From positions 1,115,137 to 1,179,136 of the forward strand of contig NZ_JAENJH010000001.1 in the NCBI RefSeq assembly GCF_016595675.1: DNA of 64,000 nt, written 5' to 3'. The position numbers were made by a program, and so were the translations under genes. This document shows positions 1 to 8,031 of the stretch, one piece after another. Positions within the stretch are counted from its first letter, which is position 1. Every line of letters begins with the position of its first letter. The notes under the pieces were generated by a model. The model was not told where the DNA came from. It saw only the letters and a list, made by a program, of their open reading frames with translations, and searched no databases. The DNA is from Prauserella cavernicola (GTDB lineage: Bacteria; Actinomycetota; Actinomycetes; Mycobacteriales; Pseudonocardiaceae).

Positions 1-692
1 GCGATGATCGGCCGGAACGACACCCAGATCCTCGGCCTCGGCCTGCCCACCGCGTCGGCGTGCGCGTGCACCGCCGCGATCTGCTCCGCCGTCTCCCGCA
101 ACGGCTCGCCCCACAGCCCGAAGATGTCGCCGAGCCGCCCGCCGACCCGGTAGGCCGCCTCCGACGACCCGCCCACCGAGATCGGGATCAGCTCCTGGTG
201 CGGCCGCACGTCCGAGCGGAAGTTCTCGAACCGGTAGTGCCTGCCGTGGAAGGAGAACTCCCCGGTCTCGGTCCACGCCCGCCGCAGGATGCGGATGTAC
301 TCGTCGGAGCGCTCGTAGCGTTGCTCCTTGGACAGGTAGTCGCCCTCGCGGCGTTGCTCGGCGTCGTTGCCGCCGGAGATGATGTGCACGGCGAGCCGCC
401 CGGCCGCGATCTGGTCGAGTGTGGCGAACATCCGCGCGGCGTGCGTCGGGAAGATGACGCCGGGCCGGTGCGCGAGCATCGCCTTGAGGTGCTCGGTCTC
501 GTTGACGACGAACTGCGCGAACTGGTTCGCGTCGGCCCTCGACGAGTGGTAGGCGACCAGCGTGTAGTCGAACCCGCCGTCGTCGAGCGCCCGCGCGTAC
601 CTGCGCGCGTAGTCGCGGTCGAAGCCGCTGGAGCCGGGGTTGGTGTCGGAGTCGGCGTTGGGGTTGATGGCACTGATGAACTCGGCCGGCAT
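1..692 (-). CDS. LLM-class FMNH2-dependent alkanesulfonate monooxygenase (partial, C-terminus beyond window)
   Basis: About 230 N-terminal residues of a luciferase-like (SsuD/SfnG type) monooxygenase are visible. The family uses reduced FMN and oxygen to release sulfite from sulfonates or sulfones. The protein starts MPAEFISAINPN. It carries the family pattern RPGVIFPTHAARMFATLDQIAAG, here shortened to its key parts HRPGV and ATLDQ, then the HIISGGND segment, and it ends in FRPII at the window edge. The ATG at 692 has a strong GGGAGGG ribosome site just upstream. It is the last visible gene of the sulfonate operon, 13 bases after the second SsuA-like lipoprotein. It is a paralogue of the SsuD-like gene at 6054-7184, so the operon probably handles more than one sulfur substrate. 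The substrate is inferred from family and context only. Confidence 0.88.
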   Translation of the reverse strand, partial: MPAEFISAINPNADSDTNPGSSGFDRDYARRYARALDDGGFDYTLVAYHSSRADANQFAQFVVNETEHLKAMLAHRPGVIFPTHAARMFATLDQIAAGRLAVHIISGGNDAEQRREGDYLSKEQRYERSDEYIRILRRAWTETGEFSFHGRHYRFENFRSDVRPHQELIPISVGGSSEAAYRVGGRLGDIFGLWGEPLRETAEQIAAVHAHADAVGRPRPRIWVSFRPII

Positions 693-705
693 CGAAGACC
701 CTCCC

Positions 706-1683
706 TCAGCTCTGCCCGGCCGGGCCGGGGTACAGCGAGGTCTCGACACTGCTCGCGACGTCGACCCCGCTGGGCAGGGAGCCGACGTCGGTCATCGTGT
801 CGGACACCTCCTGCACGGCGTCGACGACCTCGGGCCCGATCGGCTCCAGCCGGTCGTTGCCCTGGTCGACGAGCGTGGCGGCGGTGGCCTCGTCCACGCG
901 GTTGGTCTCGGCGAAGGCGGTGACGTAGTCGCCCCGGTGCTCCCGGCTCCAGGCATAGGCCCGCTCGATCCTGGTGAGCAGGTCGGCGATCGCCTCCCGC
1001 TTGGCGGGATCGTCCAGCGACGCGGTGGCCGCGGACAGCAGGCCGATGCCGCTGGTCCGGCCGTCCTCGCCGGTCACGAGGGAGCGCGCCCCACCGTCGA
1101 GCGCCTTGACTCCGTAGACACCGAACGTGGCCCACACGTCGATCTGGCCCGAGCTGAACGCGGCCTGCGCGTCGGTGGGCAGCAGGTACCGCACGTTGAC
1201 ATCCGAATAGGACAGTCCCACATCGGCGAGTGCCCGCACGAGCAGGTATTCCGCGATGCTGCCCTTCGCCGAGGAGACCACCACGTCCTTGCCCTCGAGG
1301 TCGGCGACGTCACGTACCGGTGAACCGGGCTGCGTCACGACCGCCACGGACTCGCCGGTGCTGCGCAGCGCGGCGACGCCCGTGACCGGCACCCCACCGG
1401 AGATGGCCTGCAGGGTCGGCAGGTCGGCGGCGATCGCCGTGTCCACCGACCCGGCCTTCACGGCCTCGAACAGCGGCGCGGCGCCCTGGAACTGTGCCCA
1501 GTCGACCTCGTACGGAGTGTCCTCGAGCACCCCTGAGGCGTCGAGCAGGGTCTGCAGTCCCTTGACCTGGTCGCCGAGCACGAGCGTGGTGGTACCACCG
1601 GAGGCGGAGCCACCACACCCGGCGGTCAGGGCGGTGAGCAGGCCGGCCAGCGCCAGGGCGGCGGTACGGCGGAAGCGGCGCAC
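706..1683 (-). CDS. SsuA-like sulfonate ABC transporter substrate-binding lipoprotein (copy 2)
   Basis: A 325-residue periplasmic-type binding protein of the aliphatic sulfonate/nitrate/taurine (SsuA/TauA, NMT1-like) family. It has a lipoprotein signal with lipobox LTAGC (Cys23), so it should be anchored on the outer face of the membrane. Family hallmarks are the repeated patterns KAGSVDTAIAAD, GSPVRDVADLEGK and SSGQIDVWATF, typical of SBPs that capture small sulfonates. It lies 12 bases downstream of the ATPase gene and 13 bases upstream of the next monooxygenase. It shares block structure with the other binding protein at 5059-6057, suggesting duplication. One ABC core may therefore serve two binding proteins with different ligands. 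Confidence 0.9.
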   Translation of the reverse strand: MRRFRRTAALALAGLLTALTAGCGGSASGGTTTLVLGDQVKGLQTLLDASGVLEDTPYEVDWAQFQGAAPLFEAVKAGSVDTAIAADLPTLQAISGGVPVTGVAALRSTGESVAVVTQPGSPVRDVADLEGKDVVVSSAKGSIAEYLLVRALADVGLSYSDVNVRYLLPTDAQAAFSSGQIDVWATFGVYGVKALDGGARSLVTGEDGRTSGIGLLSAATASLDDPAKREAIADLLTRIERAYAWSREHRGDYVTAFAETNRVDEATAATLVDQGNDRLEPIGPEVVDAVQEVSDTMTDVGSLPSGVDVASSVETSLYPGPAGQS

Positions 1684-1695
1684 GGGTCTCTCCTT

Positions 1696-2427
1696 TCAGG
1701 ACGCGGGGGTGGTGTCGGGCCGGGCCGAGGCGTCGCGGACGCCGAGCCAGCCGAGCAGGCGCCCGCGCAGCGCGACGAAGGTCGGGTCGCCGACGTCGCG
1801 GGGCCTGGGCAGGTCGACGGTCACCTCGTGGGCGATGCGCCCCTCGTCCATCACGAGCACGCGGTCGGCGAGCAACAGCGACTCCTCGACGTCGTGGGTG
1901 ACGAACAGGACCGCGCAGCCGTGCTGGCGCCAGAGGTCAATGACGAGCCGCTGGGCCTTGGCCCTGGTGAGCGCGTCGAGCGCGCCGAACGGCTCGTCGA
2001 GCAGCAGCAGCTCTGGTTCGCGGACGAGTGCCCTGGCCAGCGACACGCGCTGCGCCTCGCCACCGGAGAGCGTCTTCGGCCACACGCCGCCGTGCCCACC
2101 GAGACCCACTTCGTCGAGGTAGCGGATGGCGAGGTCCCGGTCCGGGCGGCCCGGCAGGCCCAGCACGACGTTGCGCCACACGCGTTTCCACGGCATGAGC
2201 CGCGGCGACTGGAACGCCACCGCGCGCCGCTGCGGCACCTCGACGACGCCTTCGATCTCGGCGTCGATACCGGCGAGGATGCGCAGGAGGGTGCTCTTGC
2301 CGCACCCGCTGTGGCCGAGCAGCGCGACGAACTCGCCCGGCTGGATGTCGATGTCGAGATCGGTGAGCACGCGCCGGTCGCCGAACTCCCGGTTCAGCCC
2401 CCTGACGCGCACGGATGGCTCGGTCAT
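1696..2427 (-). CDS. ssuB: sulfonate ABC transporter ATP-binding protein (SsuB-like)
   Basis: A 243-residue ABC ATPase that should power sulfonate uptake with the adjacent permease. All nucleotide-binding motifs are present: Walker A GHSGCGKST, Q-loop FQSPRLMPW, signature LSGGEAQRVSLARAL, Walker B LLLLDEPFGALD and H-loop FVTHDVEE. The order and the MPW Q-loop variant fit the SsuB/TauB branch. I start at the ATG at 2427. A GTG two codons upstream (2433) would overlap the permease stop as GTGA and is equally possible. It sits between the permease and the second binding protein in one operon. Confidence 0.92.
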   Translation of the reverse strand: MTEPSVRVRGLNREFGDRRVLTDLDIDIQPGEFVALLGHSGCGKSTLLRILAGIDAEIEGVVEVPQRRAVAFQSPRLMPWKRVWRNVVLGLPGRPDRDLAIRYLDEVGLGGHGGVWPKTLSGGEAQRVSLARALVREPELLLLDEPFGALDALTRAKAQRLVIDLWRQHGCAVLFVTHDVEESLLLADRVLVMDEGRIAHEVTVDLPRPRDVGDPTFVALRGRLLGWLGVRDASARPDTTPAS

Positions 2428-2429
2428 GG

Positions 2430-3281
2430 TCACGTCCCGTCGAAGGAGGAGCGCCACGACAGCAGGTACCTGCCGAGGAGCCGGACGATGAAGTCGGAGA
2501 TGAGGCCGAGGATCGCGTAGACGACCAGACAGACCACGATCACGTCGGTCTGGAAGAACTCGCGCGCGGTGTTCATCAGGTACCCGATGCCCTCGGTGGC
2601 GTTGACCGTCTCGCCGAAGACGAGCGCGAGCCACGCGCTGCCGAGCGCGTACCGCAGACCGACGAGCGCACCGGGCACGGCGCCGGGCAGGATCACGTGG
2701 CGGATCAGGCCCACCCGGCCGAGGCCGAGCACCCGGCCCGCCTCGATGAGCTGCGCGTCGACGGCACGGATCCCGCCGTAGAGGTTGAAGTACAGGGGAA
2801 ACGACACGGCCAGTGCGACGAGCGCGATCTTCGGCGTCTCATCGATGCCGAACCAGATGATGAACAGCGGGATCAGCCCGACCCACGGGATGGTGCGGAT
2901 CATGCCGACGGTCGCGTCGATCAGATCCTCCCCGAGCCGGAACAGTCCGGCGACGAGTGCCAGCGCGACCGCGATCGAGCCGCCGAGCAGGAACCCGGTG
3001 AGCGCTCGCTGGCCGGAGGTGAGGATCGCGCTGGTGAGCTCCCCGTCCGCGGTCAGCTGCACGGCCTGGCTGACGACGTCGACCGGCGAGGCCAGCACGT
3101 CGGGCGGCAGCGCGCCGGTCGCGCTCGCGACGTACCAGGCCAGCAGAAACGCGACCGGCCCGATGGTGCGGCGCACGGCACGGGGCAGCGTCAGCCCGGA
3201 CCGTCTGCGCTCAGGTTCGACGGTCACGCGCCGCACCGCCGAGGGCGGGCCAGGGGGCGCGAGGGGGTCGGCGCGGGTCAT
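2430..3281 (-). CDS. ssuC: sulfonate ABC transporter permease (SsuC-like)
   Basis: A 283-residue inner-membrane permease of the BPD transporter family. After a basic N-terminal tail it has several hydrophobic segments and the ABC-coupling EAA loop EAGRVLGLGRVGLIRHVILP. The SsuC/TauC-type segments AWLALVFGETVNATEGIGY and GLISDFIVRLLGRYLLSWR are also present. The ATG at 3281 overlaps the stop of the upstream fusion gene (ATGA) and is preceded by GGAGAGGAG. It should form the membrane channel for SsuB at 1696-2427 and the two lipoprotein binding proteins of the operon. Confidence 0.92.
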   Translation of the reverse strand: MTRADPLAPPGPPSAVRRVTVEPERRRSGLTLPRAVRRTIGPVAFLLAWYVASATGALPPDVLASPVDVVSQAVQLTADGELTSAILTSGQRALTGFLLGGSIAVALALVAGLFRLGEDLIDATVGMIRTIPWVGLIPLFIIWFGIDETPKIALVALAVSFPLYFNLYGGIRAVDAQLIEAGRVLGLGRVGLIRHVILPGAVPGALVGLRYALGSAWLALVFGETVNATEGIGYLMNTAREFFQTDVIVVCLVVYAILGLISDFIVRLLGRYLLSWRSSFDGT

Positions 3282-5062
3282 GGCGTACTCCTCTCCGTGG
3301 GATGCGGGCCGGTGACGGCCGGCCGGCCGGGATCGGCCGACCACTGGGACCAAGAGCCCGGGTAGAGCGCCGCGTCGATGCCGGCGATGGCGAGCGCCGC
3401 CACCTGGTGCGCGGCCGTGACTCCGGAGCCGCAGTAGACGCCGACGCCGGCACGCGCGCCGAGCTCGCGGAACCGGGCGGCGAGCTCGGTGGCCGGGCGG
3501 AACCGGCCGTCGGCGGTCAGGTTGTCGCCGGTCGGCGCGCTGAGCGCCCCCGGGATGTGCCCCGCCCTCGGATCGACGGGCTCCTCCTCGCCGCGGTAGC
3601 GGGCGCCGGCCCTGGCGTCGAGCAGCGCACCCGGGCCGGGCAGCGCGGCCGCGTCGTCGGCGGTGAGCACCGGCAGGTGCCCCGGCTCGAGCACGACGTC
3701 ACCACGTTCGGGAGCATCACCTTCGCCGGAGTGCAGCTCCCCCTGCCACGCCCGCAGTCCGCCGTCGAGCAACCGGACCCGTGAGACCCCGCCCCAGCGC
3801 AGCAACCACCACGCGCGCGCGGCCGACAGGCCGCCGTTGTCGTCGTAGACCACCACGGAGGCGCCGTCCCGCACACCCCAGCGGCGAGCCGCGTCCTGCA
3901 GGTCCGCGAGGTCGGGCAACGGATGCCTGCCCTCCGTTGTGGACGGTGTCGCCGCGAGCTCGGTGTCGAGATCCACGTACACCGCGCCCGGCAGGTGTCC
4001 CTCCGCGAAGTGCCGGTGGCCGTCGGGATCGCCCAGCGCCCAGCGCACGTCGAGCAGCACGGGCGGCTCCGGTGAGTCCAGCTCGACCGCGAGCGACGCG
4101 GCCGACACCAGTACCTCCGCCGCCCGGTCGCGCGCGGCGGCGGCGACGAGCTCACGCCGCACGGCCTCGTTGCGCGGCGTGGCGACGCCGTGCAGGCGGC
4201 CGAGCAGCACGATCTCACCGTTGAGATAGTCCACCTCGACGGATCCGGCGGCCCGCGCGAGGCTCTGCCAGGTCGAGTTCCCACCCGCGGCCAGCCCCGG
4301 GATCTCCGCAGGCGCGGTCAGGGAGAGGTCCACGTCGGACTCGGCAGCGAGGTCGGCGACGGCGAGGCCCGCGGCGTCGAACACGGCGCGGGCCTCGGTC
4401 TCCAGCTCCTCGCCGACCCGGGCGCTGTGCTCTCCCCTGCCGTACAGGGCGTCGGGGGCGTTACGCAGGTTGCCCAGCAGCTTCGCCAGCTTCCAGCGCG
4501 GCAGGTCGGTCACCACCTGCACCCCGAAACCGGCCTCGCGCAGGTCGTCGGCGATCCAGCTCAGCCGAGGGTCCTTGCCGCCGGGGTAGCGGCCGAGCCA
4601 GAGCAGTCCCGGTGCGCGGCCACCGCGGGCCACCACCTCACCGGGGCGCAGGAACTCGGACGGCATCCACACCACCGCGCCGAACACCGTGCGAAAGCGG
4701 CGCAGCGCCGCGCGCTCGTTGTCCAGCCCGTTCTGCAGCACGAGCACCGGGAGGTCCGAGGCGTACCCGCCGCCGGCGACGGGCCGCCACGACCAGTCCT
4801 GCAACGCCTGTTCGGTGTGCTGGGACTTGGTGGCCAGCACGAGCACGTCGTCGGCGGTCAGCTCCAGCTCGTCGGGACCGGAGACGACCGGCAGGCGCAC
4901 CACGTGCGTGCCGTCCGGCCGCACGTAGCGCAGCCCGTCGGCACGCAGCGCCGCACCGTGGTCGCCCCTGGCGACCAGCACCACCTCGGCGCCCGAGAGG
5001 CTCAGCTGCGCGGCGACCGTGGCGCCGACCGCGCCCGCGCCGATGATCACGTACCGGGTCAT
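3278..5062 (-). CDS. fusion protein: ketopantoate-reductase-like domain + tandem rhodanese (SseA-type) sulfurtransferase
   Basis: One open frame of 594 residues joins two enzyme families. Residues 1 to about 315 match the 2-dehydropantoate 2-reductase (ApbA/PanE) family: the NADP-binding start VIIGAGAVGATVA, LATKSQHT, and the helix PRWKLAKLLGNLRNA. Residues about 320-594 form a two-domain rhodanese like 3-mercaptopyruvate/thiosulfate sulfurtransferase: an inactive first module (VLLDVRWALG, AYVDLD-like segment) and an active second module with VYCGSGVTAAH, active Cys544. I see no stop or frame break between the parts. The gene overlaps both neighbours by four bases (ATGA) inside a sulfonate operon, so the rhodanese may move sulfane sulfur made from organosulfur compounds. 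The reductase half is not expected in such an operon, and its substrate is unknown. Confidence 0.85.
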   Translation of the reverse strand: MTRYVIIGAGAVGATVAAQLSLSGAEVVLVARGDHGAALRADGLRYVRPDGTHVVRLPVVSGPDELELTADDVLVLATKSQHTEQALQDWSWRPVAGGGYASDLPVLVLQNGLDNERAALRRFRTVFGAVVWMPSEFLRPGEVVARGGRAPGLLWLGRYPGGKDPRLSWIADDLREAGFGVQVVTDLPRWKLAKLLGNLRNAPDALYGRGEHSARVGEELETEARAVFDAAGLAVADLAAESDVDLSLTAPAEIPGLAAGGNSTWQSLARAAGSVEVDYLNGEIVLLGRLHGVATPRNEAVRRELVAAAARDRAAEVLVSAASLAVELDSPEPPVLLDVRWALGDPDGHRHFAEGHLPGAVYVDLDTELAATPSTTEGRHPLPDLADLQDAARRWGVRDGASVVVYDDNGGLSAARAWWLLRWGGVSRVRLLDGGLRAWQGELHSGEGDAPERGDVVLEPGHLPVLTADDAAALPGPGALLDARAGARYRGEEEPVDPRAGHIPGALSAPTGDNLTADGRFRPATELAARFRELGARAGVGVYCGSGVTAAHQVAALAIAGIDAALYPGSWSQWSADPGRPAVTGPHPTERSTP

Positions 5063-6057
5063 GGCGCCACCGCCTGGGACACCGCGTCGTTGAACCGCGT
5101 CGTGAACCCGGTGGACACCTCGACCGGCGCGTCGTAGGTCCCGAGCTCCACCCAGGCGTCGGCCTCGCGTTGCAGGGTGTCGTAGACCTCCGGCCCGATG
5201 GGCACGTACGACTTGGTCTGTCGCCGCGCCGCGAGTTCCGCGGCCTCCGGGCTGAGCCCGCTGACCTCCTGCCCCGCTTTCGCCCAGGCTTCGGGGTGGT
5301 CGTTGACCCACTCCTGGGCCTTCGCCACGCGGCCGAGGAAGTCGGCGATCGCCTCGCGTTTCGCGGGATCCTCGGAGGCCTCCGTGCCGACGAACTGGAA
5401 CGTGTAGGTCTCGCCCAGTTCGGTGATGTCACCCGAGTTCAGGATCGGCCGCGCACCGGACTGGGTCTGTGCGGTGGCGAGGATCGGGTCCCAGACGGCC
5501 CACGCGTCGACCTGGCCGGAGTTGAACGCGGCGAGCCCGTCGCTGGTCTTGAGGTTCACCAGCTCCACGTCGTCGGCGCTCAGGCCGAACTGCTCCAGCG
5601 CCAGCAAGGTGTAGTAGTGCACACCCGCGCCGAAGGTCAGCGCGATCTTCTTGCCCTTGAGCCCGGAGAGGTCGCGGACCGGCGAGTCCTCCGGCACGAC
5701 GATCGCCGAGGACTCGGCGCCGGAACCGTGTGCGGTGGCCGCGGAGCCGACCTTGACGTTCTTGCCGCCGTAGAGCGCCTGGATCGCGCCGGTGCTCCCG
5801 CCGTTGCCGCCGACGTCCACCGACCCGGCGCTGATCGCCTCGAGCAGATCGGGGGTGGCGTTGAAGTCCGCCCACTCGATGTCGTAGGGAGTGTCGTCCA
5901 GTCCGGCCGCCTCGAGCAGGGTGCGGCTGGAGAGCTTGTTGGACTGGCCGACCGTCAGGGTGACGCCGTCACCGGAGCCGCTGTCGGAACCGGTACCGCA
6001 GGCGGTCAGCGCCGCGAGGGTGACGACGGCCAGTACGGTGCGCAGGATTCGGGTCAT
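5059..6057 (-). CDS. ssuA: SsuA-like sulfonate ABC transporter substrate-binding lipoprotein (copy 1)
   Basis: A 332-residue binding protein with signal peptide and lipobox LTAC (Cys20). The body has the SsuA/NMT1 pattern: AGLDDTPYDIEWADF, ISAGSVDVGGNGG, SPVRDLSGLKGKKIALTFGAG and FNSGQVDAWAVWDP. The last is typical of aliphatic sulfonate binding proteins. It should deliver ligand to the SsuBC core encoded downstream. It overlaps the monooxygenase stop upstream and the fusion gene downstream by four bases each, so it is translated as part of a tightly coupled operon. It is a diverged paralogue of the gene at 706-1683. Confidence 0.92.
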   Translation of the reverse strand: MTRILRTVLAVVTLAALTACGTGSDSGSGDGVTLTVGQSNKLSSRTLLEAAGLDDTPYDIEWADFNATPDLLEAISAGSVDVGGNGGSTGAIQALYGGKNVKVGSAATAHGSGAESSAIVVPEDSPVRDLSGLKGKKIALTFGAGVHYYTLLALEQFGLSADDVELVNLKTSDGLAAFNSGQVDAWAVWDPILATAQTQSGARPILNSGDITELGETYTFQFVGTEASEDPAKREAIADFLGRVAKAQEWVNDHPEAWAKAGQEVSGLSPEAAELAARRQTKSYVPIGPEVYDTLQREADAWVELGTYDAPVEVSTGFTTRFNDAVSQAVAP

Positions 6058-7184
6058 GATGCGGATGCCTTCGGAAGAGTCGGGTGGTCGAGGCCGCGGT
6101 CGCGCAGCACGTCCCTGATCACGGGCAGCAGGTGACGGCCGTAGTCCCGCGCGTCGCCGAGCAGGTCCCAGCCCTTGAACAGGAACGAGGTGACACCGAG
6201 CTCGACGTAGTCGGCGACCGCGCTCGCGACCGTCTCCGGGGACCCGACCAGCGCCGAGGAGATCCCGGACGCGTTGGTGGCCTTCGAGGTTCCGGTCCAG
6301 TACGCGCGGTCGAGCAGCGCCCCGCTCGCGTTGACCTCCCGCAACCGGTCACTGCCCTCGTTGTTCGCGGTCTTGTCGCCGATCCCGCGCAACCGCACCC
6401 GGTCCCACGAGCCGCCACGCACGTTGCGTTCGATGGTCGACGTGATCCGCTCCGCCTTCTCCAGCGCCGCCGCGTCGGTCGGGGCGATGATCGGGCGGAC
6501 GGAGACGTTGAACGCCAAGGGTTCCGTGCGGCCCACCTCGGCGGCCACGGCGCGGATGCGGCCGATCTGCTCGCGGGTCTGCCGCAGCGGCTCGCCGTAG
6601 AAGGCGATGGCGTCGGCGACCCGTGCGCCCGTCGCGATCCCGGCGGCCGACGAGCCGGCGAAGTAGATCCTCGGCCGGGGCCGCTGCACCGGGAACACGT
6701 CCACGTCGATGCCCTCGACCTGGTAGTGCTCGCCGTGATGGTCGAGCGGTCCCTTCGTGGTCCACACGCGCTTGACGATCTCGACGAACTCGCCGGTGCG
6801 GGCGTAGCGCTGTTCCTTCGGCAGCCGGTCACCGTCCCGGCGCTGGTCGGCGTCGCTGCCGCCGGTGATGATGTGCACCGCCGTCCGCCCGCCGCTGAGC
6901 GCGTCGAGGGTCGCGATCGTGCGGGCGAACACGGTCGGTGCGACGAAGCCCGGTCGGTGGGCGATGAGGAAACCGAGCCTGCTCGTGTACGCCGCGGCGA
7001 ACGCGGCGAGCTGCGCACCGTCGGCCATCGCGGAACCGTTGCCGATGAGCACCCGGTCGAACCCGGCCTCGTCCTGTGCGGCGGCCAGCCGCCGGAGGTA
7101 GTCGAGATCGACGGGGCCGGTGCTGCGCTGCTGGATCTCCTGCCCGTCGTGGGGTGCCAGGAATCCGAGGAACTCGATGCTCAC
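6054..7184 (-). CDS. ssuD: FMNH2-dependent alkanesulfonate monooxygenase (SsuD-like)
   Basis: A 376-residue luciferase-like monooxygenase close to SsuD. Visible family features are FLIAHRPGFVAPTVFART, HIITGGSDADQRRDGD, EGIDVDVFPVQRPRPRIYFAGSS and FNVSVRPII. The length matches SsuD (about 380). The reaction is desulfonation of an alkanesulfonate with FMNH2 and O2 to an aldehyde and sulfite. I choose the GTG at 7184, which overlaps the stop of the hydrolase gene upstream as GTGA. The FMN reductase partner (SsuE) is not seen in the window and must come from elsewhere. It is followed with a four-base overlap by the binding protein gene. Confidence 0.92.
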   Translation of the reverse strand: MSIEFLGFLAPHDGQEIQQRSTGPVDLDYLRRLAAAQDEAGFDRVLIGNGSAMADGAQLAAFAAAYTSRLGFLIAHRPGFVAPTVFARTIATLDALSGGRTAVHIITGGSDADQRRDGDRLPKEQRYARTGEFVEIVKRVWTTKGPLDHHGEHYQVEGIDVDVFPVQRPRPRIYFAGSSAAGIATGARVADAIAFYGEPLRQTREQIGRIRAVAAEVGRTEPLAFNVSVRPIIAPTDAAALEKAERITSTIERNVRGGSWDRVRLRGIGDKTANNEGSDRLREVNASGALLDRAYWTGTSKATNASGISSALVGSPETVASAVADYVELGVTSFLFKGWDLLGDARDYGRHLLPVIRDVLRDRGLDHPTLPKASAS

Positions 7185-7900
7185 GGCAGCACCTCGCTGG
7201 TGTTGCCGAGCAGTTCCTCGACGAAGAGCACGATGCGGGCGGCCGCGATGCGATGGGTGGCGTCGTTGAGCGCGTCGTGGCGACCGCCTGCGACGGCGAC
7301 CAGGCTCGCCCTCGGCAACCGGGCGTAGCGGGCTCTGGCCCCGGCGAGAGGACTCAGCGGATCCTCGGCGCCGTGCACGCCGAGGACAGGCACGTCCACC
7401 GCCGGGAGCTCGGCGTCGAGGCGCAGCGTCTCGGGAATCGCGGCGAGCGCACCCGGGGTGAGCCGCTGTTCGTCGCTGATCCACTTCCGGTGGGCCGGGC
7501 ACGCGGTGCGCGAGGCCAGCTCCTCGTCCCAGTCGCGCGGAGCCTGCCCGGCGCCGCTGGGCAGGCCGGCCAGCACGAGTCCCGCGACCCGGACCGTGCC
7601 TGTGGCCTGCAACCGCGACGCCAGCAGCGCGCCGGTGTCGGAGCCGATCAGCACGTGCGGGGCAGGCAGCGTGTCGTCGGCCAGCAACGTCTTGACCGCC
7701 GCGGTGACGGCCTCGGGATCGACGCTCGCGTCGCCCAGCGCGTGCACGCGGTAGCCGTCGGCCGACAACCGCCTGCCGAAACGCTCGTACACGGCGGGCC
7801 GCTCGCCCCGGCCCGGCAGCACGACCAGTGTGGCCCTCGGGTTGATGCCGTCGGGCTCGGACCAGTGCAGGCCCGTCGCGTGATCAGTCATGCCCATCAC
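7181..7900 (-). CDS. alpha/beta hydrolase with Asp-type nucleophile elbow
   Basis: A 239-residue alpha/beta-hydrolase-fold protein, first gene of the sulfonate operon. The nucleophile elbow reads GSDTG, which puts Asp rather than Ser at the nucleophile position, as in haloalkane dehalogenases and epoxide hydrolases. The acid lies in HGAEDPLSP and the histidine in AGGRHDALND. The oxyanion region is LVVLPGRGERP. ATGs at 7900 and 7891 are both possible starts. It overlaps ssuD by four bases. The Asp nucleophile argues against a simple esterase, and cleavage of a halogenated or thioester-like sulfur compound is only a guess. Confidence 0.85.
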   Translation of the reverse strand: MMGMTDHATGLHWSEPDGINPRATLVVLPGRGERPAVYERFGRRLSADGYRVHALGDASVDPEAVTAAVKTLLADDTLPAPHVLIGSDTGALLASRLQATGTVRVAGLVLAGLPSGAGQAPRDWDEELASRTACPAHRKWISDEQRLTPGALAAIPETLRLDAELPAVDVPVLGVHGAEDPLSPLAGARARYARLPRASLVAVAGGRHDALNDATHRIAAARIVLFVEELLGNTSEVLP

Positions 7901-7940
7901 GACACACGACGCCGACGTGAGCCGTCAAACCCCTCACGCA

Positions 7941-7966
7941 ATGTGGGAAGTTGTGCGCTCCCATAT
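7941..7966. promoter_or_regulatory. inverted repeat between sulfonate operon and CGNR regulator (candidate operator)
   Basis: Arms ATGTGGGA (7941-7948) and TCCCATAT (7959-7966) are inverted with seven of eight positions matching, separated by 10 bases. The site lies 41 bases upstream of the first gene of the sulfonate operon (minus) and 66 bases upstream of the divergent regulator (plus). The flanking CATATATTTT stretch is the only AT-rich spot in this intergenic region and may belong to a minus-strand promoter. Binding by the CGNR protein is inferred from position only. Confidence 0.45.
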
Positions 7967-8031
7967 ATTTTCGTGGTGAAATCGGGTAAGGCAATTCGGT
8001 TGACAGGCACGACGAAAGGCAGGCGGCCCCG

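Noticed and set aside
60-923. A plus-strand frame with a GVGVGVGV run opposite the monooxygenase and binding-protein genes
   Set aside because: The repeat mirrors Asn/Thr/Pro/Asp codons of the real minus-strand monooxygenase N-terminus. No start or ribosome site supports it.
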